Assembly (NCBI RefSeq): GCF_000471905.2
Contig: NW_006500103.1
Coordinates: 2,524,336 to 2,588,335, forward strand
From: Amborella trichopoda
Lineage: Eukaryota > Streptophyta > Magnoliopsida > Amborellales > Amborellaceae
Direction: 5' to 3'
DNA: 64,000 nucleotides
Made by a program: the position numbers and the translations under genes. The notes beneath the pieces are model-generated. The model was given only the letters and a program-made list of their open reading frames with translations. It had not been told where the DNA came from and did not search any database. Below are positions 1 to 12,241 of this stretch, piece after piece (position 1 is the stretch's first letter; each line of letters opens with the position of its first letter).

Positions 1-1999
1 ATATTTATTTATCAATCTTCATTAAAATTTCTTATTGGAAAGTAGATTTTCAACCAACACAAATGTGCTCTATGTCTAAATAAATTTTTTAAAGAGGTAT
101 CTCAAATAAAACCTATAAGTAACCATTCTAATGTTAAATTGGACAATTTAATCACTACAATAATTTTCTAAGGTTGTTTAACCATTTAAGTTATATTGTC
201 TTTAGAAAAACGGTGGATTAACAATACACATGATCCTTTCCTTAAAACTCACAATATCTCAAACTTAGTGTACCAAACTATAATTACTATTATCATGGGT
301 TCTATCTAAAATTTTCATAGATTTTAATGATTCTCCCATGTTGGAAAAGGATTATCGACTGCTTTCTAGATTCCAATCAATTCCTATACGTTATCGGTGT
401 ATTAAGAAATAAATTTGATAAATGACTTCCTTAGAAAGTTTAGAAAATGATTCCTCCCTATTTTAGGGGTTTTAGTAAAAAGCATGGTTCTTTCATCATT
501 AATTATCAATCAAGAGTATGGACAAGGAATTGGTGAGGTTAGGGCGTTTGATAAAGTATGACCTTCCCCATTTCTCAATATTTTGCATAAGTGATTTTAA
601 AAAACACAAAGTCAGCACGAAATCACCTAGTCCGACTCGAGAATCAATCACCCTAGATCGGCAACTAGAAAAATATTAAGAGGAGCCGACAGGGACTGAT
701 ACATTCTCAGAGCAAGTTTATTTTCCCCATTGTCAATCCGTTCAATGAGTGGTTGACCCAGTTAAATTTAAAAAAAAAACCATAAATTTTGTTAAAAAAT
801 GTGCATACATTATTTAAAAATATAATTTTTTATAATTTATATCGGTTTTATGATTGTTTGAAAACTTTTATTATTGCATGCTCCAAAGGTTCGTCTGAAA
901 TATTTCAAGGTGTACATCAAATTATTCAATAATCCATCTTTTATATACTTTTTTTGACTTTAATTGATTTCCATTGCTTATTTTAGACTTTACTGATTTT
1001 TAATTATTTTCAACTGTCATTGTTTGCCTTTTTTTTGACATTATATGGTTCGGCTAAATTCACTCAGACTCGATCGAGTTACGTATCCAACCTAGTTCTG
1101 AGTTGGAATCATTACTCCTAAATCAAAATGTACAATCCAATTCGAAGTGAAAATGAAATATAGGCTCCAAATCTATTATTTTTGAGAAATTTATGCTAAT
1201 ATCCCTTATTTTTTAGTATTTTAAAAAATATCCCTTATATTTTGAATTTTTCACGCATTTTTTTTTTTTTGTGTGTTTCTTTTATTTTCATGACCTTGTC
1301 CGTAAGCAAATGTTTGAACTTTCCCCCTATTATAGAAAATACGGTGCGAAATTTCGTCTAAACTTAGCCGAAAATTTAATTTTGATCCGAAAATTTGTAA
1401 ACTGCTTAAATTTCGTACGTAGTATGGTCTATCTGTGATCAACGCCACTTTTCAAAATACTGAAAAGACAAAAACAAGTTTCCTCAAAAGAGAATGGTTT
1501 TTTTTAGGACAATATCGGTATAAGGTTTCCCAATGGAGGGTAATTTTGGTACAAATATTTTGCTTTTTTGAAAATGGAATGTCTGTCATATTCGAGATGC
1601 GGACCACTCGATCTTGATTTCTTCATTACTTTTTGATAAAATAAAAGAAATAATTAAGTTCAGAATTGAAGAGAATAAAACAAAATAAAAATTATAAATA
1701 ATGACATCTCTTCTTCATTTTTTTCTGTTTTATTGGGGCATAGGAAATGGTGCACCATCACGCCATTTCCTTTACTATATAACAAGCTTAAGAGTGTAAT
1801 GTCTTTTATTATAGCTAAAAGAAACCCTCGTTTCTTATCAAATATATCGAAAATAGCCTGTTCTCTATCCAAATTTCAAGTCCCTCTTGACTTGTAAGTC
1901 CAAGGAAGAAAGTACCTTCTTATTGATACCCAAATTCGTATGGGAGTATATACTGTACACTAACTCTTGTGGTAAAGTAGGTGCTTGAAAGAATTGTTT
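1..1999. other. Intergenic, no gene seen
   Basis: No reading frame here resembles a known protein. The stretch is AT-rich. A short motif of the form gactcgatcgagttac near 1067-1085 recurs at about 6330, 8230, 55050 and 58540, and probably marks the end of an old dispersed repeat. A degenerate copy of the Q palindrome type lies near 1940-1965. Confidence 0.6.
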
Positions 2000-2290
2000 G
2001 GGTTGAAATATATTGGTTTATTCAAAGTTGGTCCGATGCTAGTTGAACTAATTTTTACCGAATTCTAAAAATACTAAAAAAATCATAATAGTTTTAAAAT
2101 TTATAGTATATTAAAAAAACGTTGCTTATTTTATTTGATCGGTTGAATCAATCAAAAACTGATCAAACCGACCAAAATTAAGCAAACACTGATTTTTTTA
2201 CTAAATCCAGTTTTTAATCTAGATCAGTTGCCAAAACACCAGTCAGCAGTCCAACTGGTCAGACTACCATTCAGTCATGTCTTGGTAACT
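2000..2290. repeat. Dispersed repeat X, old copy
   Basis: This is an AT-rich core framed by CCGGTT/GACCAGT-like words (rich in ttggtc, gaccg, actggtc). The same architecture recurs at about 8445-8721, 16345-16680, 17895-18231, 32320-33260 and 41330-41830. No coding capacity is seen. The repeat class is not identified. Confidence 0.5.
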
Positions 2291-2501
2291 GTATTTTAAT
2301 ATGGGTATGAGAACTGCTTGGTTTATTTTTAAGAAATTGAACTTAGTTCTTGAGTTCGTCAATACTTAGATCATGTCATTGGTCTTTATGTTCAATTTCT
2401 TTAACATTTATTTAAAAAGTAATCTTGAGTTCCCTTTTTTACCCGAGGGAGCATATCGACAATATACTCCCCGGGAGCCGGAAAGCATTTCACATTGGCT
2501 T

Positions 2502-2509
2502 CTATATAT
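2502..2509 (+). promoter_or_regulatory. Putative TATA box
   Basis: The word ctatatat lies about 33-40 bases upstream of the ATG at 2542. A start site about 30 bases downstream would give a very short 5' UTR, so a TATA-like element further upstream is also possible. Confidence 0.4.
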
Positions 2510-2541
2510 GTAACGGGTTTTTGTGGAACTGTGAGAGAGAG

Positions 2542-2895
2542 ATGATGAATTCAAGCTGTGTTTCAGGGTGTTTGGAGGCCCAAGCCCCCATTAAAGTGAG
2601 CTTTGTGAAGCTCTACCAATGGCCACAAGCAGATGCAGAGTTTGTGAAGCTCATAGCCCAAAACAAGGAGAGTTTTGCAGGCAAAAGGAGGGAAAATGGA
2701 AGCCATGAGAGCTTTGCTTGCAGGCAAAAGTACCTGAGAAGCTACACCTTTAGCAAGAACGAGAGTTTAAGAGAGAGAACCAAGAAATGGTTTTTGGAGA
2801 GGAAGGAGATGATGAGAGAGATCAGAGTTTTTGAAGTTATCTTTGACTGCTTGTTCTCTTGCATAGCCAGGGTGGACGTTATAGAGTATCGGTAA
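2542..2895 (+). CDS. Conserved small plant protein, unknown function
   Basis: This single-exon gene encodes 117 residues. The start is the first ATG of an ATG-ATG pair; the open frame continues upstream to about 2425 but has no earlier ATG. The protein opens with a CVSGC segment (residues 6-10). It continues with VSFVKLYQWPQADAEFVKL (19-37), a variable charged stretch, then CRQKYLRSYTFSK (60-72), a basic region with KKWF, and a C-terminal FSCIARVDVIE (105-115). From memory this order (SGC, KLY-WP-DAEFV, CRQ-YLRSYTFS, C-A-VDV) matches a family of short uncharacterised plant proteins present in Arabidopsis. No enzymatic domain, signal peptide or membrane span is visible. It is the only gene in the left 60 kb whose frame looks conserved. 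A recent pseudogene cannot be excluded, but no break is seen. Confidence 0.75.
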   Translation: MMNSSCVSGCLEAQAPIKVSFVKLYQWPQADAEFVKLIAQNKESFAGKRRENGSHESFACRQKYLRSYTFSKNESLRERTKKWFLERKEMMREIRVFEVIFDCLFSCIARVDVIEYR

Positions 2896-4679
2896 GAGTT
2901 TCAGATTTTAAGAAGTCTTAAGAGTATGTTTTTTACTTGCTTTTTTCTTTTTGGAGTGGAAGATCAAAACTCTCAAACATTACAGTATAAATTTTGGAGT
3001 TTTCTTGCTTGCTAATCGATGCCTCTCTCTCTCCTTTCGAGAACTGCAATGTTTGTTCCACCAAAAATCTCTGTTTTCTTTCCTTCGAAAACTATAACAT
3101 TTGATTCATCTCAAATCTCTCTCTCTCTCTTCTTTCTATCCTTTTGAGGACACTATCGTTTGATTCACCAAGATATGCTGGTGCTTCTTTTGTTTCCCTT
3201 TCAGGACAATGATATTGGTTAAAAGTAATAAAAAGAAAACTTAGTTTTGTTGAATGATAATTTAATGTACCTCTTTTTTTTTTTTTGAGGATAGTTGTAC
3301 ACAGTTATAAGCGTCAGCATATAGGTGCTCCGACACTTAAAAAATTTACTGTATTCTTGTTAAATCTTAACCGGTGCACAAAAACTCACCTGGTGTCCAA
3401 GCGGATTCTTTACAGCAAAATAACAAAAAATTGTTAAAAAGTAAAAAAAAATCATCAATAGCTAAAGAAATAACAACAATATTAAAGTATACAAAAAATG
3501 GAAAAATATATAAAGAAGAGAGTTTGTGGAAGGCACGATTTTCAGCTTGAAAGAATTAAAAAAATCCAAGAAAAAAAAAAACATGAAAAAGTAGAGCATA
3601 TCATAATAAAAATTCACAAATCATCATAAAAGATAAACTTTACATAAAAACATATATTTGTTATGATTGTTAGTCTTTAAAAAAATAGGAAAATTATTAT
3701 TTTTAAGTCCGTTTTAATGATTCTAGTTTGCAAGTAAAAGTCACCTCGGCCAAGTTTTTTAGCACTAGTCTTATCTTTTTTTTTTTTTGAAATAAGAATA
3801 TCAAAGTGTTTTAAAATCTCACCTCCTCCTTTCCTTTTCTTTTTTTCTTCTTTTTAATTTTTTATTTTTATTTTTATTTTGGGAGGGGGGGAGGAAATAG
3901 TTTAGTTTTAAAGGTATTAGTGGGGTGGTGACGGTGGGGATGACTAGGATGTACGGGTGCTACCATCATGACCGAGCGAGCGAGCCTCTTTCCCTCATCT
4001 CCTCCTTTGAACAATTCATTAACCCATTAACGTTTTGGTGGCTCGTGTTTGTGCCAACTTTGACACACGTATCTGTGTCCTTATGACATTGATTGACACT
4101 TTTCTTTGCCTTTCTTTAAAAGGAGTTTGGAGCTAACGGTTATTTAAGTTGGTGAAGCATACCATATCAGTGTGCCGTGTGCTTCATCACTCGTTATCTA
4201 CCGCATGTTCTCAATGATGGACGGCGGAAATAAGATGGTTTCTCTGTGAAAATACATCAAAATCAATAGTAATCTTACTCCAAGTATGAAGTGCTTTTGA
4301 ATCCCCGCGCACTTTCCTTACCTGTCATTCCTTCTTATTGGAAATCTTTTTCAAAAATTTCCTTATTTTTAGATCCATGTTAAATTGGAAACTTAGCCCC
4401 TAAATCCAAGTTATGAAGCACAACTAAAAAATAAAAAAGCAAATGAAGCATCTTTTTAGTTACCTAAACTCTGCAAATTTCCAAATCTTTTCAACTCCCA
4501 CTAAACCCTATCTTGTGGAGATGGTAACTGTAACATTTAGTGTGGGTCAATACACTAATGGCACGACTGATGAAGCAATTTAAACGCTTCATATTAGCCT
4601 TTTCATTGAACTCTTGCCGTGAAATAACCATTAACAACCTAAAATACCATCTCCCCAATTGACCAAATAATATAAAAAC
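2896..4679. other. 3' flank of small gene and intergenic DNA
   Basis: The probable 3' UTR begins after the stop at 2895. It contains CT-rich tracts (3015-3135), and an aataaa word lies near 3225. Further on are poly-T/poly-A runs and a G-rich patch at about 3880-3960. No gene or recognisable element is seen. Confidence 0.5.
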
Positions 4680-5065
4680 GGTGCGGTCTATATAATGTTG
4701 CAACCTTAAATAACCCAATTAAGGGGCACCTCCAATTTTTATCATAACATGTAATTTTGTTGTAAAAAATTCTTAGGATTATCTTAAAATTTATTTTCAT
4801 ATCTAGTTAGAAAATTTTAAACTTCAAAAATGATTAAAATCAAGTATATCTATAAACATATGAAAATCTTAAAAATGGACAGTCTAGGTAATGTGTTGCA
4901 AGATGTATTATTTATGGGACTCAATTTTTTTTTTAATATTCGTACATCTTGATGTTGAGATGATCAATTAAAGGGTATTTCAATATTAAAACAACCTTTC
5001 TGATAGATTTTTGATGTGCATATGTAATTCTACATTTTAAGGTTGCAACCTTATATAAACGTTTT
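4680..5065 (-). repeat. R family repeat, full length
   Basis: The copy begins GGTGCGGTCTATATAA and ends with the palindrome taaggttgcaacctta, then tataaac. The middle carries the family's inverted word catcttgatgttgagatg. It abuts a second copy in the same orientation. No ORF is present. Orientation is given relative to copies that start with ggaaaaagtttatataagg. Confidence 0.75.
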
Positions 5066-5460
5066 GGGTGTGGTTTCCATAAGGTTGCAACCTTAAACAA
5101 TCCAATTAAGACGCACCTTCAAATTTGATCATAGCATATAATTTTGATGTAAAATATTCTTAGAAATATCTTAAAATCTATTTTCATATCTAATTATAAA
5201 ATTTAAAACTCCAAAAATGGTTAAAATCAAGTAGATCTATAACAATATGAAAATTTAAAAAATGGATGGTCTAGATAATGTGTTGTAAGAGGCACTATTT
5301 TTAGGACTCAAAATCCATTTTTTTTTCATAATCATACATCTCGATGTCGAGATGCTCAATTAGAGGGTTTTTCAACATTTAAATAATATTTTTCAATGGA
5401 TTTTTGAGGTGCATTCGTAGTTCTACATTTTAAGGTTGCAACCTTATATAAACTTTTTCC
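5066..5460 (-). repeat. R family repeat, full length
   Basis: This is one of the best-preserved copies. It starts GGGTGTGGTTTCCATAAGG, and both ends carry the full 16-bp palindrome taaggttgcaacctta. The internal inverted word catctcgatgtcgagatg is perfect. It lies directly beside the preceding copy, so the two form a head-to-tail pair. Confidence 0.8.
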
Positions 5461-5639
5461 ATATAAAAATGTGTCATGTTTGAAGGTAAATATTAGAAGA
5501 TTCAATTCAGTTTTGGGATTGACATTTCGGGCCAACATTTGAAGACTCAACTAACTCCACTAGGACTCGGTTAAATAACAGACAGGCTGAGGCAAGTTTA
5601 GGGCTGAGAATTTACCAAAACCTCATCCGAAAACTCGAA

Positions 5640-5960
5640 ATTTAGATTTTATCTAGATCTGGTTATGGATCCAAGATTTGGATTTTTATCCAAAACAGTT
5701 TTTAAAGTTATACATATTAGTTTTTTATATATATGTTATAATTATATATGTATTAATCCATATATATACATATATAATTACTTTAACTTTTACAATTATA
5801 TTTTAACTTTGTAATATACAAATTGGAATTGATCCGGATCCAAATCATATATATAGTTTTGGATCCAGATTAGAACATTATGGATCCGATAAGATATAAA
5901 TCCAACATATACTTTTTGGATCTGGATCTGGGTGGATCTAGACCCAATCCGAAAAATTCC
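5640..5960. repeat. Repeat V (ggatccaaa-rich)
   Basis: A stretch built of variants of 'ggatccaaatttggat' and 'ccggatccaaat', with an AT core. Similar stretches occur at 19660-19930, 37330-37740 and 52235-52400. No coding capacity is seen. Confidence 0.5.
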
Positions 5961-6534
5961 CTGCCCTAGGCAAGCTTCAGGGGCAAGTTTAAATTAACTT
6001 AAAAACCCTAGTTTTTATTCAAAAAATTTGAAATCAATGATACAGAAATGCGTCAATATATTATTGATTGGGTCTTTACATGATTTGCAAACTTTTATTA
6101 TAGCATGCAGCAATTTTTATATTCTTCTTTATCTATTTTTCTTAATATTTCAATATATAAATCAAAATTCCAATGATCCAATTTCCATATACATTTTTGG
6201 ACTTTCATATACTTCTAACGATTTTTATTAGTTATTTTTATTTTTTTCCCTAAATTTTTAATTATGTTTAACAAATTTTTCACAATTGTTTCTGAATTTG
6301 TTATGATGTTTTTTTCCAGTACACAACTCAGACTCGGCCGAGTTACTAAGCTCGAGCCAGGTCCAAGTCCGACGGCCGAGCCGAGCTAAAAAACAATGTT
6401 TCTAATACTTATAGTTGTATCCAAATTTAACACAAGTATCTGTGACTTTTTAGCGTAGCCACTAAATCTCTCTCTTGACCCCATAAAATTCCATACACAA
6501 GTTGATGTCCTTAATTCTATATTTTTCATGGAAA
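5961..6534. other. Intergenic, AT-rich
   Basis: No gene is seen. It contains a ctcggccgagttactaagctcg-like word near 6333-6355, split here over a repeat type that recurs at 1070, 8230 and 55050. Confidence 0.5.
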
Positions 6535-6758
6535 AGTATACAATGAGATCATTTAACTTTGCCACAAGGTGATCATAATTGATCTTGACCGTTAGATGTG
6601 AAATCAAAGGCGATAGTTATATCATTGTCCAAGGTCAAACGTCAAAAGAAATTTTTTCAAACTTTGGAACACACCTAAGGTATCCAATTTCACATCGAAT
6701 GGTTGTAAGTAATTGTGATCTCATTGTATCAAAAGTGCACGGTCTCATTGTATATAAT
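6535..6758. repeat. Foldback MITE, family T
   Basis: The two halves are inverted copies. The left end tatacaatgagatcat... pairs with the right end ...ggtctcattgtata, and the inner arms both carry gatgtgaaat on opposite strands. The copy is flanked by TA on both sides. Related copies are at 20055, 41932, 43921 and 44785. Confidence 0.75.
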
Positions 6759-6983
6759 TTCATTTTTCATTGGGTCTGTCCTTTTTGAAACATCTAAGTT
6801 TTTTAGAGCAATTGCTTATGGCTTCCGTGAATATACAAATAAATGAATATAATGTACGAATTTTGTAATCCGTTGTATGTCTTTGAATGTGTTGGCGTCC
6901 AACTTATTGCAAAAGAGAATTTCAACAACTTGATCCCAAAAATCACAAATTGCAACAAATCATATCAACAGCTGACTTAGCAA

Positions 6984-7128
6984 TGGCATGAATTTAATCA
7001 ATTTTAAGCAAGTGGCATGAATTTAATCAATTTTAAGCAAGTGGCATGAATTTAATCAATTTTAAGCAAGTGGCATGAATTTAATCAATTTTAAGCAAGT
7101 GGCATGAATTTAATTAATTTTAATTGGT
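6984..7128. repeat. 29-bp minisatellite, about 5 units
   Basis: The unit tggcatgaatttaatcaat plus ttttaagcaag repeats at 6984, 7013, 7042, 7071 and 7100. The first four units are essentially identical and the last decays. The near identity implies recent expansion. Confidence 0.9.
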
Positions 7129-7860
7129 GAACGCATATAGCTTACTCCAGGCAGAGTACCATATACATTTACGCCCTCGGGCAAAAGAGATAATGAGAAG
7201 GATTTTTTCCATCTAAAAGTCTGGGAGTACTTCAGTTGAGATATGAATATTGAAGAAGAGAAAATTGGAGTTTTAGTTTGGATGCAATCTTGGAACAATA
7301 GTTTTTCAAGCATAGCTAGAGTGCTTGTGATTTTTTTTTCTTCTTTCTTTTTTTTAGTTCTGAGAACATATAGTATGCTCCTACACGAGCATATATTATA
7401 CACCAACTCCCTCAAGCAGATGACTTATTAGGAATGATTTTTTCAATCTGAAGGTTTGGGAACCACCTAGGAATCGATTATTTTTGAAAGAAAAAAAATT
7501 AAAATATCAAGTTTTCTATCATTTTGTTTTCACCCTAAAAAAACTGGACAGCCTATTGTCGATCTTGAGACACTATTTTTTTAAATGCACATAATGTACA
7601 ATTTGGAAATCTTTTTTTATTAAAGGTAGACTGTGGGTTAATGATGTTACATCCCCAAAATTTGTGGTCGCTCCTACATTGGTTTTTATCGGAGTGAGTA
7701 AATATATAGTATGTTCCTGCAGCAATATGAAATCTTTAGGCTTAGTTTTGTTTTGGAAGTCAGTCCCAAGATTCAGGAAGTTACATGGGAAAATTTTAGA
7801 TTTCTTAAACGTTCAACAAGGGAGAGATGGGGAGATATGCTCCCGCAAGAGCATATAATC
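7129..7860. repeat. Q-type repeats with palindromic tgctcc...ggagca core
   Basis: Palindromic words tatgctcctacacgagcata (7374-7393) and atatgctcccgcaagagcat (about 7835-7855) occur. A relaxed version lies near 7143-7160. Each is followed or preceded by an 'actccctc-ggcaaaa' segment and 'gaatttt..atctga'. The same pattern occurs at 23578, 26264, 42272, 45884 and 46136. This is probably the end of a dispersed element. The small ORFs across it look random. Confidence 0.55.
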
Positions 7861-8444
7861 TTTTAGTTTAATCAAATTCATGTGGCCACATAGGCCATGC
7901 CAATAGATTAAGCAACCATGAGACAGGCCAAAAGATGGTAAATATTTCTTTTATCAACCCAAAGTCGGCCTTGAGTTTTCAAGAATCCAAAAAAGAATCA
8001 TCAACATCATACCTCTTTTTCAAACTATTTAGGGTCGGCTAGCACTACCTTGGTCTGCCATTGTAGTCCATCGAAAGAATGAATGGGACAAAATTGAATC
8101 CATCAAAATCTCTCTTTTCTAATGACATTTCATGATCTGCTTAGTTTGAAAAGTTCTGGCTGGAGAGTGCCCTCCCACAAAACTGGGCTGATATGGAACT
8201 CTTGCTTTTACATTCATGACTGTTTAAACTCAGACTCGCCAAAGGCTCGAGCTTGAGTCCCCTTGTCGCACTGGAGCGAGTCTAAGCCGGACTGGGGAAT
8301 CTTTACTACGAAATTTTTTTAAACGTTACGAGCAAAGGGAGATGAAGCAGAAGGTAGCTCTCGGTGCTGTTTAATACGCCAAGGTACGTGTCCATGCTCT
8401 CACAAATGCTGCCGTTTCATGAGAGCAACGAGAGCTGACAATAC
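7861..8444. other. Intergenic, no gene seen
   Basis: Low-complexity and repeat-like DNA, with a copy of the cgagct/ggctcgag motif family near 8225-8300. No coding frame is supported. Confidence 0.5.
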
Positions 8445-8721
8445 CAGGGTTCTCAACTCATAAATTGATGGATTTTGATGCTTTGGCTGGTGTAGTTTAA
8501 AGAAAATACTTGAATTCGATGAAAAAGATTGGTCAAAACTTAATTAATTTTTGCCAGTGTAACTTCCTAGTTTTGACCGATTAGAATATTCAAATAAATA
8601 TAGTTAATTTTTTTAATATATTTCATATTTTTAAAATATTATTTTTATTTATCTTTTATACTTTTAAAATTTGAATCAATCGCTTTAACCATCAATCCGA
8701 CTAGATTTGACTAGATCATAC
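8445..8721. repeat. Repeat X, left part, split by E1
   Basis: The core (ttgaccgatta... aatatatttcatatttttaaa ... gactagatc) parallels the X copy at 16345-16680. The copy stops at the E1 LTR. The word gttcgatcctaata, which closes the 16.6-kb copy, reappears at 15737-15750 just beyond E2. This suggests that E1 plus E2 interrupt one X copy. Confidence 0.5.
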
Positions 8722-9093
8722 TGTTGAAAACTTGAGGGAAGCGATGGACCCACTCCCAAGATTAGAGGCAGTGTCGTGAGAATATCGATTGCAGAGATCA
8801 GGCTTTTACAAGAACTATGAGAACTCTATAAATTTCTGTGTCCCTCTCCAAAGCCATGAAACTCTTCTTAAAGAGGGATGGAGGAGGTCGTTCTCCAACG
8901 TTCGGCTTTCTCCTGAAATCTCTGAGAAAACGTGACCTTGTAATCTTGGGAAGTGGGTGATTACTTTTTAGCCGTTAAATAACTATACTTTCTCTCTCTA
9001 AAAAGCCTCCCTTGTTTAGAGATAAACATTAAATTATAAGAGAGATAAATATTGCACGTTTAATGGCCCCATGGCCACACACACGTACCAACA
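8722..9093 (-). repeat. E1 3' LTR
   Basis: 372 bp, beginning TGTTG and ending CAACA, bordered inward by the PPT. It matches 13800-14150 closely over about 350 bp, with scattered substitutions and a short indel near the aagcctc word. This points to an old insertion. Confidence 0.9.
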
Positions 9094-9106
9094 TCTCCCA
9101 CTTGGC
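9094..9106 (-). other. E1 polypurine tract
   Basis: On the minus strand, ccaagtgggaga lies immediately before the LTR's TGTTGG. This purine run at the 3' LTR edge is the usual plus-strand primer site of copia elements. Confidence 0.8.
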
Positions 9107-9314
9107 CATGAGCTCCAGATATCTTGAAATATCATAAAGTCTTTACCACTTAATGAATTTAACATTTATGTGCATCGTTTTTGTCATGAGGTTTTCACGC
9201 AAGTGCGGTTATACATCTCATAACAAAAAAAATATCCAAAGTCATGTCATGGTTTTTCATGCTAATGCGGTTTTTTCTTCTCATGACCAAGACATCTATT
9301 AGGGAGTTCTTGAC

Positions 9315-10276
9315 TTAAATATTTCCAAATCCCATCAAAGCTACAAGCTTTGATAATATTTTTGCACTCAATCCCTTTGTTAAAGGGCCTACAATCATAT
9401 CTGAAGATGGCAAATAACTTACAGTTATTTCATTCTTTCCAATAATATCATAAATATAATGATAATCAATTCCAATGTGCTTACCTTTGGAACTATAAGC
9501 TCCATTTCTAATTGATGAAATCGCAGCCTGATTATCGCAAAAAAATTTTAACAGGTCCGTCTGCTATATCCAGCTTCAAATCATTCATGAAGCGTTTAAT
9601 CCATACGGCATAAGTGTAGCAATGCTACAAGCTATATACTCGGCTTCCATAGTATACCGAGCTACACAACTTTATTTCTTACTAGACCAAGAAACACATC
9701 CACCTCCAAAAAGGAATACAATTCCTGAGGTTGATATTTTATCATCTAGGTCTCTTGTAAAATCTGCCTTAGAGTACCTAGTAACATTTAAGTTGTCAGC
9801 TTAGAAGCACAACTTGTAATTTTTAGTTTTCTGAATATATTTGAGTATCCTTTTTACAGCTTGCTAATGAGCCATATCAGGATTATTCTGAAATCTACTT
9901 ACAAGACCAAATGTATGACTCAAATCATGTACTGTACACAACATGACATAATTTATGCATCCTACAGCTTGAGCATATGGAATTCTTTCCATTTTAGCTT
10001 TGTCACTATCATTTAATGGATACATTTTCTTTGATAAATTCAAGCGTTTACAAACAGGTGTATCTATGGGCTTGCAATTTTCCATCTTAAATCTCTTAAA
10101 AACACTTTCTAAATAATTTTCTTGAGATAAACATAACAGTCTTGAACTTCTATTTCTTGTTAACTTAATGCTCAATACATATGAGCCTTCTCCCATATCT
10201 TTCATCTCAAAATGAGAACTTTCCTATGATTTGGTATGGTTAATCATGCCAATATCATTACCGGCTATCAAAATGT
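9315..10276 (-). pseudogene. E1 RT C-terminus and RNase H remnant
   Basis: Reading the minus strand, the 3' part of reverse transcriptase begins at ILIAGND. It continues with MKDMGEGSYVLSIKL, LSQENYLESVFKRF and IPYAQAVGCINYVML (about 9864-10205). After a break comes RNase H: YSKADFTRDLDDKISTSG, SWSSKK, TMEAEYIA, FCDNQAAI, SKGKHIGIDYHYI and a final LTKGL segment ending near 9315. The catalytic RT core with YVDD is absent. Stop codons replace residues after SWSSKK and near the gcttcatgaatg word, and frameshifts are present. Only the family identity is certain; no activity is expected. Confidence 0.85.
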
Positions 10277-11360
10277 TAGGTTTCTTACCTTTTCATAATT
10301 CATATGGGGTCAAGTCTATAGATTTAGTTGGAACACAATTAATGATATATATTGCAGTGTTGAGAGCCTCACCTCAAAAATGAGGTGATAAATTTGAATG
10401 GCTCATCATGGACCTGACCATGTCCATTAGAGTTCTATTCTCCTTTCAGCTATATCATTTTGTTGTAGTGTATATGACATAGTTGTTTTCTGAATTATAC
10501 CATGCTCCTTACAAAATTCAAAAAATAAAGTAGAACAATATTCACCTCCCCTATCTGTTCGAATAATTTTAATATGTCTACCTAACTGATTTTTACCTCA
10601 TATTTATATTATTTAAATGTTTCTAATGCATCTGATTCTTACTAATTAGGTATACATACCCATAACGTGAATAATCGTCTATAAATGTTATAAAATATTC
10701 CATACCTCTATGTGTTTTCACATTTAATGGGCTACATATATCAGAGTGAACAATACTAACTAGTTCACTAAACCTTTTCTCTTTAAGAAAAGGCTTCTTA
10801 GTTAATTTATCAGAAATACATGACTCGCATGTTTTCAACACAATTTCTCCTAAATTGGGGAGCAAGCCTCTTTTAACCATTTGATTCATTTTTTCTTTAT
10901 TTATGTCCTAATCTTAAGTGTCATAAATATAGATCATTCATACACATAAAAGCATTAAAAGAAACATCAATATAACCAGAAAATGATGAGCTTTCATTAA
11001 TATTCAGTCGGTAAATTGTCAACTTTAGTACCGTACACCAAAGCTCTAGAATGCTTCCCAATGGTAACCCAACCAGACCTGAACCTTATTTTCAAAACCC
11101 TTGCTGTCTAGCCTTGGGACAGAAATCAAATTGCGTCTCATATTAGGTGCATACAATATATCAGTCAATAAGAGATTTGTTCCTCTTGGTAAACACAGCT
11201 TGAAAGTACCAACACCTAGTACATCACAGTATGTGTCATTTCCCATATAAATCCGTTGGTTACCGGCTGCAATATCTTTCAATTATGTGAATCCATCCTT
11301 GGTCATAGAGAAATGTCGAGTGGAGGCTGAGTCGACCCACCAATTTCTCAGGTCATGATT
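10277..11360 (-). pseudogene. E1 protease and integrase remnant
   Basis: The protease region reads NWWVDSASTRHF, so the usual DSGAT active site is DSAST, as it also is in E2. This is followed by RIYMGNDTYCDVLGVGTF and NLISVPRL. The integrase part shows CESCISDK, VHSDICSP and FITFIDDYSRYGYVYL, then DRGGEY and ..QQNDIAERR. These correspond to the zinc-binding end and the D,D(35)E core. The block ends PTKSIDLTPYEL-KGKKPN, where the internal deletion begins. Several in-frame stops and indels are present. Confidence 0.85.
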
Positions 11361-11417
11361 GGTAACTATTGATTCTAGGATTACGCAAATCAAATCCTTT
11401 CTCTTATTTTGATTATT

Positions 11418-12241
11418 TCAAACAGGGTTGTTATTTTGATTCTTATTTTTATTTTTCAGCTTAGAACAATTAAACTTAATATGCCCAATTTCCTTACAAT
11501 AAAAACAGGTCTTCTCAACCTTATTCTTTTGATTTTTAAAATTTCTCCCATTTCCCTTATACCTATTATTTTTTTGATAATTGAAAGTTTTCTTGAGGAT
11601 CTGAGAAGATGAACTTTGGGCAAAGTGAAGCTCATTTGACTTCTTCTTCATTCTTCTCTCAGCTTCAATACTAAGATGCATGGAAAGATTTAACATGGTT
11701 ATCCCTTGTGCAGAATGGTTCAATGCAATTACAACAGACTCCCAAGATGGAGGGAGACTGTAAGAACAATGGACACTTGCATGTAACCAGGGACTGGATT
11801 CCCAGCTGCAGCAAGGTCCTTTGCGAGCACTTTTATTTTATTAACATGTTCGGTCACTGAGTCCGTTTCTTTCATTCTGCAAGAATTGTATTTTTCTAAC
11901 AACAGTTGTACATGGGTTTCAGAAGTGGTCCCATACTTTTGAGTTAGGGTACCTATCATACTTTGAGCTGTGGTGTAAACCTCAAAGACGCTAATTAAAT
12001 CATCTTCCATAAAGCTCAACAGAGCAGTCCTAGCTATTTTGTCATCTTCTAACAATTTTTCAAGTTGCCTTCTGGCTTGACCATTGGCATTAGGTTCTAA
12101 AACTGGTGGTTCTGTTTCTAAGACAGAATCTACCATATCTTGAAAAAGAATATATCCAAAATTTCTTTTCTATATAGAAAAATTGGTCCCATTGAGTTTT
12201 TCAAGTTTGGATAATTCTGACATGACTAGCCTAGATACCAT
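11418..12241 (-). pseudogene. E1 gag remnant
   Basis: The gag start is the minus-strand ATG at 12241 (MVSRLVMSELSKLEKLNG). A stop follows at codon 24, where E2 has tryptophan in NFSLWKR. Frame is regained in a block reading TEPPVLEPNANGQARR..., LLEKYNSCRMKETDSVTEH. It is lost again after SIVL through a one-base deletion. The last block (11418-11723) carries the zinc knuckle CFYCKEIGHIKFNC, a CX2CX4HX4C motif. Gag would form the particle coat; this copy cannot. Confidence 0.85.

Noticed and set aside
6984..7128. CRISPR-like regular repeat
   Set aside because: Units are contiguous with no spacers in eukaryotic DNA, so this is a minisatellite.
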